64,000 bases of DNA from contig JAIXTP010000002.1 of the NCBI GenBank assembly GCA_027483895.1, positions 62,001 through 126,000 of the forward strand. Reading direction: 5' to 3'. Numbering within the stretch: the stretch's first letter is position 1; the number at the start of each line of letters is the position of its first letter. The translations under genes were made by a program, and so were the position numbers. This DNA is from Hyphomicrobiales bacterium. GTDB taxonomy: Bacteria; Pseudomonadota; Alphaproteobacteria; Rhizobiales; Beijerinckiaceae. Of this stretch, positions 44,287-52,515 are shown in pieces. The notes beneath the pieces are model-generated. The model ran no database searches. It saw nothing but the letters and a program-made list of their open reading frames with translations, and was not told the origin of the DNA.

Positions 44287-44642
44287 GCGGTCGCGTTCTT
44301 CGCGGCGAACTGATCGAAGGCTTCGACGGCGTGGCTCGCATACATGACCGACGGGCCAGCGCCCATATAGATCGCGAGGCCGAGGGTCTCGAGCACCTCC
44401 TCGCGCGTCGCGCCATGAGTTACCGCCGCCTTCGCATGGAAGGCGATGCAGTCGTCGCAGCGGATGGCGACGCCGATCGCCAGCGCGATCAGCTCCTTGG
44501 TCTTCGTGTCGAGCGCCTCGGGCTTCAGCGCCGACTGCGCGATGGCGGAGAAATTCTTCATCACCTCGGGGGCACCGCCGCGCAGGTCGCGCAGCGGGCC
44601 GGAGGACAGCGTTTCGGCGAAGGCGGCCCAGTCACGGAGCAT
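44283..44642 (-). CDS. AhpD-like carboxymuconolactone decarboxylase family protein
   Basis: A 119-aa CMD-domain protein with the redox motif RCDDCIAFHAKAAV (Cys62, Cys65, His69) of AhpD-type peroxidase partners rather than true decarboxylases. The central TKTKELIALAIGVAI helix is typical. It follows the haemoglobin gene by 15 bp and overlaps the rhodanese start by 4. Likely a thiol oxidoreductase acting on peroxide or persulfide stress. Confidence 0.9.
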   Translation of the reverse strand: MLRDWAAFAETLSSGPLRDLRGGAPEVMKNFSAIAQSALKPEALDTKTKELIALAIGVAIRCDDCIAFHAKAAVTHGATREEVLETLGLAIYMGAGPSVMYASHAVEAFDQFAAKNATA

Positions 44643-44657
44643 CGGGAAATCCTTTCG

Positions 44658-45068
44658 TCAGTCGCGGTTGCGCATATGCGCCGCAAGGGATTCGACCCGC
44701 GGCATCAGGAAGGCGGTGAGTTCCGGCTTGTCGACGACCGTTTCGGCCCATGCCCTGCGGAAGCAGAGCAGCCAGCCGTCGATCTCCGCCGTTCCGATGG
44801 GCGCATGCAGATGCCGCGCCCGCAGCATCGGCGGTCCGCGTCGCTCGACGAAGAGCGGCGGCCCGCCGAGCCAGCCGGTGAGATATTCGAACAGTTTCTC
44901 GCGGCTCTCGCTCATGTCGGCCGGGTGGATCGCGCGGCAGGCGGCGGCTTCCGGCAATTCGTCCATGAGGTCGTAGAACCGGTCCACGAGGCGTCGGATC
45001 CCGGCTTCGCCGCCGCAGACCTCGTAGAGCGTCTTCGCGGGAACGGCGCTTTCGGAGGCTTCTGTCAC
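44658..45068 (-). CDS. Group II truncated haemoglobin
   Basis: A 136-aa 2-on-2 globin. Proximal His86 in LRARHLHAPI, Trp99 at G8 (IDGWLLCFRRA) and Phe31-Tyr32 at B9-B10 identify group II, which binds O2 tightly and can scavenge NO or peroxide. The start codon is GTG at 45066-45068 and overlaps the stop of the preceding 39-codon gene (GTGA), so coupling fixes the start. Role in this operon: likely protection from sulfide/NO/oxygen stress. Confidence 0.93.
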   Translation of the reverse strand: MTEASESAVPAKTLYEVCGGEAGIRRLVDRFYDLMDELPEAAACRAIHPADMSESREKLFEYLTGWLGGPPLFVERRGPPMLRARHLHAPIGTAEIDGWLLCFRRAWAETVVDKPELTAFLMPRVESLAAHMRNRD

Positions 45069-45184
45069 GTCGTCGCTCCGGGTCCGGCGATCCGGCGCGC
45101 GATCGGCAGGGCGACGGGAACCGCGGCCGCGAAACCGATCACGAAGCTCAGGACGAACGGCATGGCGACGCGCAGCACCGTCAC
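45065..45184 (-). CDS. Small membrane peptide (DUF2798-like end)
   Basis: A 39-aa single-helix protein read from GTG at 45184. The hydrophobic run MPFVLSFVIGFAAAVPVALP is followed by basic IARRIAG, resembling the C-terminal half of DUF2798 membrane proteins. Coding support: 4 bp after the DUF2892 stop, a 4-base overlap (GTGA) with the haemoglobin start, and a clean transmembrane pattern. Function unknown; may be a remnant of a longer DUF2798 gene or a small regulator. Confidence 0.55.
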   Translation of the reverse strand: MTVLRVAMPFVLSFVIGFAAAVPVALPIARRIAGPGATT

Positions 45185-45188
45185 GTGA

Positions 45189-45392
45189 TCACTCGAAGGC
45201 GCAGCCGGCGCGTACGCCGAGCTTCTTGAAGATCATCGCCGCAGGGCAGAAACCCGTGAACGAGGCCTGCAGCAGGTTCAGGCCGACGAAGCCCGTCAGC
45301 AGCAGCCAGGCGGGGCTGACCAGCCAAGCGAGCGCCGCGCTCGCCAGAACCATCGTGCCCGCGAGGGCCATCACCATCCGATCGATCGTCAT
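45189..45392 (-). CDS. DUF2892 (YgaP-like membrane anchor) protein
   Basis: A 67-aa protein with two helices and the signature SFTGFCPAAMIFKKLGV. This is the membrane part of YgaP rhodanese proteins, here on its own; the rhodanese domain is encoded four genes downstream. The start overlaps the ArsR-family gene by 4 bases (ATGA). Confidence 0.92.
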   Translation of the reverse strand: MTIDRMVMALAGTMVLASAALAWLVSPAWLLLTGFVGLNLLQASFTGFCPAAMIFKKLGVRAGCAFE

Positions 45393-45718
45393 GCTTCATC
45401 CTTTCCGGCAGAGGGGGCACAGGCGGGGGAGCAGTAGAGTTCGTGGAGCAGCGCGATGATGCGGACGACCTCGGCGCTCGCCAGCGAATAGAAGATGGTC
45501 TGCGCTTCGCGGCGGGTCGTGACGAGGTCGTCTTCGCGCAGACGCGCGAGATGCTGCGACAGGGCCGACTGGCCGAGGCCGACGACCGCCTGCAACTGCG
45601 TCACGGAGCGTTCGCCCATATGCAGTTCGCACAGGATCATCAGCCGCCAACGATTGGCCAAGGCCTTGAGCAGCGCCTCCGCGGCGCCCGCCCGCGATTG
45701 GAGCAGTTCGATGTTCAT
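45389..45718 (-). CDS. ArsR-family regulator, BigR/SqrR-like persulfide sensor
   Basis: A 109-aa winged-helix repressor. HTH LGQSALSQHLARLREDDLV; conserved Cys30 (LMILCELHMG) and Cys96/Cys100 (LYCSPAC). Two Cys in these places are the dithiol that BigR and SqrR oxidise to a tri- or tetrasulfide in response to reactive sulfur. The start is the ATG at 45718 (MNIELLQSR); a TTG nine bases earlier is also open. It leads the minus-strand operon and probably represses it and perhaps the divergent RND genes. Confidence 0.88.
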   Translation of the reverse strand: MNIELLQSRAGAAEALLKALANRWRLMILCELHMGERSVTQLQAVVGLGQSALSQHLARLREDDLVTTRREAQTIFYSLASAEVVRIIALLHELYCSPACAPSAGKDEA

Positions 45719-45738
45719 GACTTGCAAATTAGAAGACC

Positions 45739-45748
45739 CTTATATAAG
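45739..45748. promoter_or_regulatory. CTTATATAAG palindrome in the BigR/RND divergent promoter
   Basis: A perfect 10-bp AT-rich palindrome in the 62-bp space between the ArsR-family and the RND genes, next to promoter-like TTGCAA (45722-45727). Likely operator or -10 overlap for both transcripts. The only AT-rich segment in the neighbourhood. Confidence 0.45.
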
Positions 45749-45780
45749 TGTCAACTGAAATAACGCTCGGAGGGGCTTCC

Positions 45781-46743
45781 ATGCGCGTCCCGGTCTTCGT
45801 CCTGCTCATGCTCGCCGGCCTGCCGGCCGCCGCGGAAGAACTCGTGGTGAAGACCCGTTCGGTCGAAGACCGGAAGGCGGTCGTCGCCACGGTCGAACCC
45901 GCGCGGAAACTGGTAGCACGCGCGCGGATCGGCGGCACCATCGCCGAACTCCGCACGCGCGAAGGGCAGGCGGTGGAGGCCGGCGCGACGCTGGCCGTCG
46001 TCGTCGACGAGAAGCTCGGCCTGCAGCTGCGCGGCCTCGACGCCCGTATCCGTTCGCAGGAAGCGGCGCGCGATCAGGCGCGGACCGATTACGAGCGCGC
46101 GCAGGAACTGATGCGGCGGGGCGTCGGCACGCAGACGCAGCTCGACCAGACCCGCACCGCCGCGGAGATCGCCGAACGGGTGCTCACGGCGCTCAAGGCC
46201 GACCGCGACGTCGTCGCGCGTCAGGCCGAGGAAGGCGCGGTTCCCGCGCCGGCCGCGGGCCGCGTGCTGACCGTTCCGGTCGTCGAAGGGGGCGTGGTCA
46301 TGCCCGGCGAGACCGTCGCGACGGTCGCCGTCGACGGCTACATCCTGCGTCTCGATCTTCCCGAGCGCCATGCCCGCTTCATGAAGCCGGGGGACCCCGT
46401 GACGATCGGCGGGCGTGCCTCGCCGGAGGGCCGCGAGGTCGAACGGGCGGGCACCGTCAGGATCGTCTATCCGGAAATCCAGGGCGGCCGCGTCGTGGCC
46501 GATGTCGAGGTCGCCGATCTCGGCGGCTATTTCGTGGGCGAGCGCCTCCGCGTCTCGGTCTCGACCGGCAAGCGGGACACGATCGTCCTGCCGCGCGCCT
46601 TCGTGATCCGCCGCGGGGGCGTCGATCTCGTGCGGCTGAAGTCCGGCATCGAGGTTCCCGTGCAGATCGGCCCCGAGATCGGGGCCGCGGACATCGAGAT
46701 CCTCGCGGGCCTGCGCGACGGCGACGTGGTGGTGCGGCCATGA
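45781..46743 (+). CDS. RND efflux membrane fusion protein
   Basis: A 320-aa periplasmic adaptor with signal peptide 1-18 (ends PAAA). Lipoyl/beta-barrel segments are seen at GTIAELRTREGQAVEAGATL and APAAGRVLTVPVVEGGVVMP, with a short helical hairpin between (about 75-130). The ATG at 45781 follows GGAGG; an ATG at 45748 would lack a signal peptide start. The overlap with the pump start (ATGA) is standard. No outer-membrane factor is encoded next to it. Confidence 0.92.
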   Translation: MRVPVFVLLMLAGLPAAAEELVVKTRSVEDRKAVVATVEPARKLVARARIGGTIAELRTREGQAVEAGATLAVVVDEKLGLQLRGLDARIRSQEAARDQARTDYERAQELMRRGVGTQTQLDQTRTAAEIAERVLTALKADRDVVARQAEEGAVPAPAAGRVLTVPVVEGGVVMPGETVATVAVDGYILRLDLPERHARFMKPGDPVTIGGRASPEGREVERAGTVRIVYPEIQGGRVVADVEVADLGGYFVGERLRVSVSTGKRDTIVLPRAFVIRRGGVDLVRLKSGIEVPVQIGPEIGAADIEILAGLRDGDVVVRP

Positions 46744-49700
46744 AGATCGGCCTTTCCGGGGCGCTGACGCGCACCTTCATCACCTCCCCGCTCACCCCGC
46801 TCCTGCTGCTGGCGGCGCTGGCCGTGGGCACCATCGCCCTCGTCGCCCTGCCCCGCGAGGAGGAGCCGCAGATCAGCGTGCCGATGGTCGACATCATCGT
46901 CGCCGCGAACGGCTATCGCGCGGACGACGCGGTGGAACTCGTCACGCGGCCGCTCGAGGACATCGTCAAGGCGATCGACGGGGTGGAGCACGTCTATTCC
47001 CAGTCGCAGGACGACCGCGTGGTCGTGACCGCGCGCTTCTTCGTGGGCACCGACGCCGATGCCGCCATCCTGCGCGTGCATGAGAAGATCCGCGCCAACA
47101 TCGTCGGCCTGCCGAAGGGCATCCCCGAGCCGCTTATCGTCGGCCGCGGCATCGACGACGTCGCCATCGTGGTGCTGACCCTCTCCGCCGCCCCGGACCA
47201 CGCGGATCGCTGGACGGACAACGACATCCACCGGGTCGCGCAGGAATTGCGGCACGAACTCACCCGCGTCCGGAATGTCGGGTCCGCCTACATCGTCGGG
47301 GGGCGTCCGGACCAGATCCGCGTCGAGCCCGATCCCGAGCGCCTCGCGCTTTACGGGATCACGCTGAACCAGATCGTCGACAAGCTCTCGAACGCGAACC
47401 GCTCCTTTCAGGTCGGCACCGTCCGCGACCGCGACCGTGCGGTGCCCGTGCTCGCGGGGCAGACGCTGCAGGGCGTGCCGGATATCGGGCTGCTGCTGCT
47501 CACCTCCCGCGACGGCCGCCCGGTCTATCTGAAGGACGTGGCCGAGGTGGTCGTCGGCGCCGCCGAACCCGACCGCCGCGTCTGGTCGATGCGGCCGGGC
47601 GCGGAGGGGCTCGACATGCGCCCCGCCGTCAGCGTCGCCGTCTCGAAGCGCAAGGGCGCGAACGCCGTGGACGTGGCGCGCTCCGTGACGACCGCCGTCG
47701 AGGCGGCCCGCGGGCGCATCCTGCCCGAGGGGCTGCAGGTCGAGGTCACCCGCAATTACGGCGAGACGGCCGCGGAGAAGGCGGACGAGCTGCTCTTCCA
47801 TCTCGCGCTCGCGACCGTCTCCATCGTGCTGCTGATCACCTTCGCGATCGGTAGGCACGAGGGGCTGGTGGTTCTGGTCGTGATCCCGACCACGATCCTG
47901 CTGACGCTCTTCGCCTCATGGCTGATGGGCTACACGATCAACCGCGTGAGCCTCTTCGCGCTGATCTTCTCCATCGGCATCCTCGTGGACGATGCGATCG
48001 TGGTGGTCGAGAACATCGTCCGCCATTGGGGCATGCGGGGCGAGCGGGGCCTGATCGAGACGGCCGTCGAGGCCGTGGCCGAGGTGGGCAATCCCACGAT
48101 CGTGGCCACGCTCACGATCGTGGCGGCGCTGCTGCCGATGATGTTCGTGAGCGGCCTGATGGGCCCCTATATGAGCCCGATCCCCGCGAACGCCTCCATC
48201 GCGATGATCCTCTCCTTCTTCGTCGCGGTGACGATCACGCCGTGGCTGTTGCTGAAGATCGCGGGCCGGCGCTTCGCCGCGGGCGGAGGCGCGCATGCTC
48301 ACCACGGCGAAGACGCCTTCGCACGCTTCTATCGCCGCATCGCGACGCCGCTCCTCGTCGGCCGCCGCCGCTCGGCGCTGCTGCTGGCGGGCGTCGCCGT
48401 CGCCACGCTGGCCTCGCTCGCGCTGTTCGCGACCAAGAGCGTGCGGGTGAAGCTGCTGCCCTTCGACGACAAGTCCGAGATCCGCGTCGTCGTCGACCTG
48501 CCGCGCGGCTCGTCGCTCGAAGCGACCGAGCGCGTGCTGCGGCTCGCGGCCGAACGGCTGCGCGACCTGCCGGAGCTCGTCTCCTTGCAGGCCTATGCGG
48601 GCACGGCGGCGCCCTTCGACTTCAACGGGCTCGTCCGCCACTATTATCTGCGCGAGGCTCCCGAACTCGGCGAACTCACCGTCAACCTCAAGCCGAAGCA
48701 CGACCGCGGCCGGGCGAGCCACGCCGTCGCGCTCGACATCCGCAAGCGCCTCGCCGGCCTGCCGGCGCCCGAGCGCACGGCGCTGAAGGTGGTGGAAGTC
48801 CCGCCCGGCCCGCCGGTGCTCTCGACGCTGATGGTCGAGGTCTACGGCCCCGACGCCGAGACGCGGCGGGCGACCGCCGCCCGCGTGAAGGAGGCCTTCC
48901 GCGCCGTCGATTTCGTCGTCGACGTCGACGATTCCTTCGGCACCCGCGGCCCGCGTTTGCGCTTCGAGATCGACCAGGAGGCGCTCGAATTCCACGGCGT
49001 CGAGGAGCGCAGCGTCTACGACACCATCGCAGCCGTCTTCGGCGGCGTGAAGGTCGGCTATTCGCAGCGCGGGGGCGGCATCAAGCCGATGGAGATCGCC
49101 GTGGCTCTGCCGCGCGCGGGGCTGCGCGCCGACGAGCGGGTGCTGTCGACGCCGGTTCCGGCGGGCGGCACGACGCGTCAGGGCAAGAACGTCGAACTCG
49201 GCGACGTGGTGCGCATGGTCGTCGAGACGTCTTCCTATCCCGTCTTCCGCCGCAACGGCCGCCCCGCCGAAATGGTGACGGCCGAAACCGCGGGCCGGTT
49301 CGAAGCGCCGGTCTACGGCATGCCGGCCGTCGAAGACGTGCTGGCGAAGCAGGATTGGGGGCCGGGCGGGCCGCCCGCTCTCCGCTATGCGGGGCAGCCC
49401 GACGTCACGACCGGGCCGGTCCTTCTCTGGGAGGGCGAGTGGGAAGTGACCTATGTCACCTTCCGCGACATGGGCGCCGCCTTCGCGATCGCGTTGCTCG
49501 GCATCTATCTGCTGGTCGTCGCGCAGTTCGGATCGTTCCGCCTGCCGCTCGTGATCCTCGTGCCGATTCCGCTGACGCTGATCGGCATCATGATCGGCCA
49601 CCGCCTGTTCGACGCCGCCTTCACCGCGACCTCGATGATCGGTTTCATCGCGCTGGCGGGCATCATCGTCCGCAATTCGATCCTGCTGGTCGATTTCATC

Positions 49701-49946
49701 CGGCATGCGCGGCAAGGCATGGCATTGCGCGCCGCGCTGATCGAGGCCGGGGCGACGCGCTTCAAGCCGATCCTGCTGACCGCGGCCGCGGCCGTAATCG
49801 GTGCGGCCTTCATCCTCACCGACCCGATCTTCCAAGGGCTCGCGATTTCGATGGTGTTCGGCCTCGCCTCGTCGACGGCGCTCACCCTGCTCGTGATCCC
49901 GGCGATCTACGTGCTGATGCGGGACGACGGCGTGCCGCTCGCCTGA
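46740..49946 (+). CDS. RND-family efflux pump, inner-membrane transporter
   Basis: A 1068-aa AcrB-type transporter with twelve membrane helices and two large periplasmic loops. Proton-relay acidic pair in SIGILVDDAIVVVENI; other family motifs are RPLEDIVKAIDGVEHVYS and IGFIALAGIIVRNSILLVDF. A His-rich loop (GAHAHHGEDA) lies between the halves. The substrate is not readable from the sequence; the group is the HAE1-like branch without substrate-defining residues I can name. Divergent from the thiol sensor, so it may be induced by reactive sulfur, electrophiles or metals. Confidence 0.95.
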   Translation: MKIGLSGALTRTFITSPLTPLLLLAALAVGTIALVALPREEEPQISVPMVDIIVAANGYRADDAVELVTRPLEDIVKAIDGVEHVYSQSQDDRVVVTARFFVGTDADAAILRVHEKIRANIVGLPKGIPEPLIVGRGIDDVAIVVLTLSAAPDHADRWTDNDIHRVAQELRHELTRVRNVGSAYIVGGRPDQIRVEPDPERLALYGITLNQIVDKLSNANRSFQVGTVRDRDRAVPVLAGQTLQGVPDIGLLLLTSRDGRPVYLKDVAEVVVGAAEPDRRVWSMRPGAEGLDMRPAVSVAVSKRKGANAVDVARSVTTAVEAARGRILPEGLQVEVTRNYGETAAEKADELLFHLALATVSIVLLITFAIGRHEGLVVLVVIPTTILLTLFASWLMGYTINRVSLFALIFSIGILVDDAIVVVENIVRHWGMRGERGLIETAVEAVAEVGNPTIVATLTIVAALLPMMFVSGLMGPYMSPIPANASIAMILSFFVAVTITPWLLLKIAGRRFAAGGGAHAHHGEDAFARFYRRIATPLLVGRRRSALLLAGVAVATLASLALFATKSVRVKLLPFDDKSEIRVVVDLPRGSSLEATERVLRLAAERLRDLPELVSLQAYAGTAAPFDFNGLVRHYYLREAPELGELTVNLKPKHDRGRASHAVALDIRKRLAGLPAPERTALKVVEVPPGPPVLSTLMVEVYGPDAETRRATAARVKEAFRAVDFVVDVDDSFGTRGPRLRFEIDQEALEFHGVEERSVYDTIAAVFGGVKVGYSQRGGGIKPMEIAVALPRAGLRADERVLSTPVPAGGTTRQGKNVELGDVVRMVVETSSYPVFRRNGRPAEMVTAETAGRFEAPVYGMPAVEDVLAKQDWGPGGPPALRYAGQPDVTTGPVLLWEGEWEVTYVTFRDMGAAFAIALLGIYLLVVAQFGSFRLPLVILVPIPLTLIGIMIGHRLFDAAFTATSMIGFIALAGIIVRNSILLVDFIRHARQGMALRAALIEAGATRFKPILLTAAAAVIGAAFILTDPIFQGLAISMVFGLASSTALTLLVIPAIYVLMRDDGVPLA

Positions 49947-49964
49947 GCGGCACGCCTTCTCGTC

Positions 49965-50921
49965 TCAGCCTTCGTGGGAGGCCCGGCGCGAGGCCCAGTG
50001 CCGCAGCTCGCCGACGATGCCGCGGCGGAACAGGAGCACGCAGACCACGAAGATGATGCCGGTGATGACCGGCACGGGGAAGTTCACGGTGGCGAGATAG
50101 TTCTGCATCGCCACCACGATGATCGCGCCCACGACCGGGCCCAGCAGCGTTCCGATGCCGCCCAGAAGCGTGATCAGGACCACCTCGCCCGACATCTGCC
50201 AGGTGATGTCCGTGAGCGAGGCGAGCTGGAAGACGAGCGACTTCACGCCGCCCGCCGCGCCCGCGAGGGCCGCGGAGATCACGAAGGCGGTGAGCTTGTA
50301 GCGGTCGACGTCGTAGCCCAGCGAGATCGCGCGCGCCTCGTTGTCGCGGATCGCGGTGAGGATCTGGCCGAACGGCGAGTGCACCACCCGCCAGACGGCG
50401 AACATGCCGAGCAGGAAGATCGCGCTGACGAAGGCGTACATCATCAGCGGCTTGTCGAGATCGAACACCCCGAACAGCATGCCGCGCGGCACGCCCTGAA
50501 TGCCGTCCTCGCCGCCGGTGAACGGGGCCTGCAGGGCCACGAAGAACACCATCTGCGAGAGCGCGAGCGTGATCATGGAGAAGTAGATGCCCTTGCGCCG
50601 GATCGCGAGCGCGCCGACGACGAGGCCCGTCACCGTGGCGCCGAAGGCCGCGAACAGGACGGAGAGCAGCGGATCGAGGCCCCAGACCTTCGCGGCATGC
50701 GCGGCGAGATAGCCGCCGGTGCCGAAAAAGGCCGCATGGCCGAAGGACAGAAGCCCGCCGTAGCCGATCAGAAGATTGAAGGCCGCCGCGAAGAGGGCGA
50801 AGCACATCAGCTTCATCACGAAGACGGGATAGAGCACGAAGGGTGCCGCGACGAGCGCGACGAGGCCCACGGCGATGCCGATCCGTTCGATGCGGTCGGC
50901 GGCGTCGGATGCGGTCGACAT
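49965..50921 (-). CDS. livM: Branched-chain amino acid ABC transporter permease LivM
   Basis: A 318-aa inner-membrane permease with eight to ten helices. The LivM pattern NLLIGYGGLLSFGHAAFFGTG and late DLTWQMSGEVVLITLLGGIG-type segment (DITWQMSGEVVL) are visible. It follows livH by 4 bp and ends the five-gene operon. Related permeases also take urea or aromatic acids, so the amino-acid substrate is by family. Confidence 0.95.
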   Translation of the reverse strand: MSTASDAADRIERIGIAVGLVALVAAPFVLYPVFVMKLMCFALFAAAFNLLIGYGGLLSFGHAAFFGTGGYLAAHAAKVWGLDPLLSVLFAAFGATVTGLVVGALAIRRKGIYFSMITLALSQMVFFVALQAPFTGGEDGIQGVPRGMLFGVFDLDKPLMMYAFVSAIFLLGMFAVWRVVHSPFGQILTAIRDNEARAISLGYDVDRYKLTAFVISAALAGAAGGVKSLVFQLASLTDITWQMSGEVVLITLLGGIGTLLGPVVGAIIVVAMQNYLATVNFPVPVITGIIFVVCVLLFRRGIVGELRHWASRRASHEG

Positions 50922-50925
50922 GCGT

Positions 50926-51804
50926 TCAATCCCCCCGACCGAACAGGCCCGCCGGGCGGGCGAGCAGGACCACCGCCATGATCACGAAGATCACGATGGA
51001 GGAGGCCTGCGGATAGAACACCTTGGTGAGCCCTTCGAGCACGCCCAACATGTAGCCGGTGACGATGGAGCCCATGATCGAGCCCATGCCGCCCACCACG
51101 ACCACGGCGAAGACGACGATGATGAGGTTCGTGCCCATCAGCGGGCTGACCTGATAGATCGGTGCGGCCAACACGCCCGCGAAGCCCGCCAGCGCGACGC
51201 CGCCCGCATAGGTCAGCGTGATCATCAGCGGCACGTTGATGCCGAAGGCCTGCACCAGCTTCGGGTTCTCGGTGGCGGCACGCAGATAGGCGCCGAGCCG
51301 CGTCTTCTCGATGATGAACCAGGTCGCGAAGCAGACGATCAGAGAAGCGATGACCACCCAGCCGCGGTATTTCGGCATGATCATGAAGCCGAGATTGACC
51401 GCGCCGCGCAGTTCCTCCGGCGTGCCGTAGGCCTGCCCGGACGAGCCGTAGACGTGCCGGAAGCCGCCTTCGATGATCAGCGCGAGACCGAAGGTGAGCA
51501 GCAGGCCGTAGAGGTGGTCGAGATTCTTGATCCGCGCCAGGAAGACGCGCTCGATCACCGCGCCGACGAGGCCTACGACCAGCGGCGCCAGCAGCAGCGA
51601 CCACCAGTAGTCGATGCCGAACAGGTTCAGCGCGAACCATGCCGCGAAGGCGCCGAGCATGTAGAGGGCGCCGTGCGCGAAATTGATGACGTTGAGCATG
51701 CCGAAGATCACGGCGAGGCCGAGCGACAGCAGCGCATAGAACGAGCCGTTGATCAGCCCGAGCAGGATCTGCCCGTACAGGGCTTGTGCGGGAACGCCGA
51801 ACAT
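50926..51804 (-). CDS. livH: Branched-chain amino acid ABC transporter permease LivH
   Basis: A 292-aa permease. N-terminal GLINGSFYALLSLGLAVIFG and MLNVINFAHGALYMLGAF are the LivH signature. The late GGMGSIMGSIVTGYMLGVLE matches the EAA-like coupling region. It lies 6 bp after livF and 4 bp before livM. Confidence 0.96.
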   Translation of the reverse strand: MFGVPAQALYGQILLGLINGSFYALLSLGLAVIFGMLNVINFAHGALYMLGAFAAWFALNLFGIDYWWSLLLAPLVVGLVGAVIERVFLARIKNLDHLYGLLLTFGLALIIEGGFRHVYGSSGQAYGTPEELRGAVNLGFMIMPKYRGWVVIASLIVCFATWFIIEKTRLGAYLRAATENPKLVQAFGINVPLMITLTYAGGVALAGFAGVLAAPIYQVSPLMGTNLIIVVFAVVVVGGMGSIMGSIVTGYMLGVLEGLTKVFYPQASSIVIFVIMAVVLLARPAGLFGRGD

Positions 51805-51810
51805 CGCGCC

Positions 51811-52515
51811 TTACACTCCCAGGAATTTGTGGAGCGCCTCGGATTTCTCCTCCAGCGCGCTGTTCGGGAAGGTATCGACGACGTGCCCGTCCTCCATCAC
51901 GTAGTGACGGTCGGCGAGCTTGGCGGCGAACCTGAAATTCTGCTCCACGAGGATGATCGTGAAGCCCTTGCCGCGCAGCATGGCGATGACCTCGCCGATG
52001 CGCTGCACGATGACGGGGGCGAGGCCTTCGGTAGGCTCGTCGAGCAGGAGAAGCCGGGCGCCGGTGCGCAGCACGCGCGCCATGGCGAGCATCTGCTGTT
52101 CGCCGCCCGAGAGCTTCGTGCCGGGGCTCGAGCGCCGCTCCTCGAGATTGGGGAAGAGCTCGAAGATCTCCGCCACGCTCATGCCGCCGTCGGCGACGCG
52201 CGGGGGCAGCAACAGGTTTTCGTCCACCGTGAGCGAGGCGAAGATGCCGCGCTCTTCGGGAACATAGCCGATCCCGGCCCGGCCGATCTTGTGGCTCGGG
52301 AGACCGACGAGTTCCTGCCCGCGGAAGCGGATGGATCCGCGGCGATCGTCGAGAATGCCGATGATGGAGCGGAGCGTGGTGGTCTTGCCGGCGCCGTTCC
52401 GGCCCAGCAGCGTCACCGTCTCGCCTTCGTTGACCTCCAGCGAGACCCCCTGCAGCGCATGGGATTCGCCGTAATAGGCGTGAAGGTTCTCGATCTTGAG
52501 AAGCGGCTCGGCCAT
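51811..52515 (-). CDS. livF: Branched-chain amino acid ABC transporter ATP-binding protein LivF
   Basis: A 234-aa ATPase. Walker A LLGRNGAGKTTTLRS, signature LSGGEQQMLAMARVL, Walker B RLLLLDEPTEGLAP. Length and GYVPEERGIF between Walker A and signature identify LivF. The start overlaps the livG stop by one base. Confidence 0.96.
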   Translation of the reverse strand: MAEPLLKIENLHAYYGESHALQGVSLEVNEGETVTLLGRNGAGKTTTLRSIIGILDDRRGSIRFRGQELVGLPSHKIGRAGIGYVPEERGIFASLTVDENLLLPPRVADGGMSVAEIFELFPNLEERRSSPGTKLSGGEQQMLAMARVLRTGARLLLLDEPTEGLAPVIVQRIGEVIAMLRGKGFTIILVEQNFRFAAKLADRHYVMEDGHVVDTFPNSALEEKSEALHKFLGV

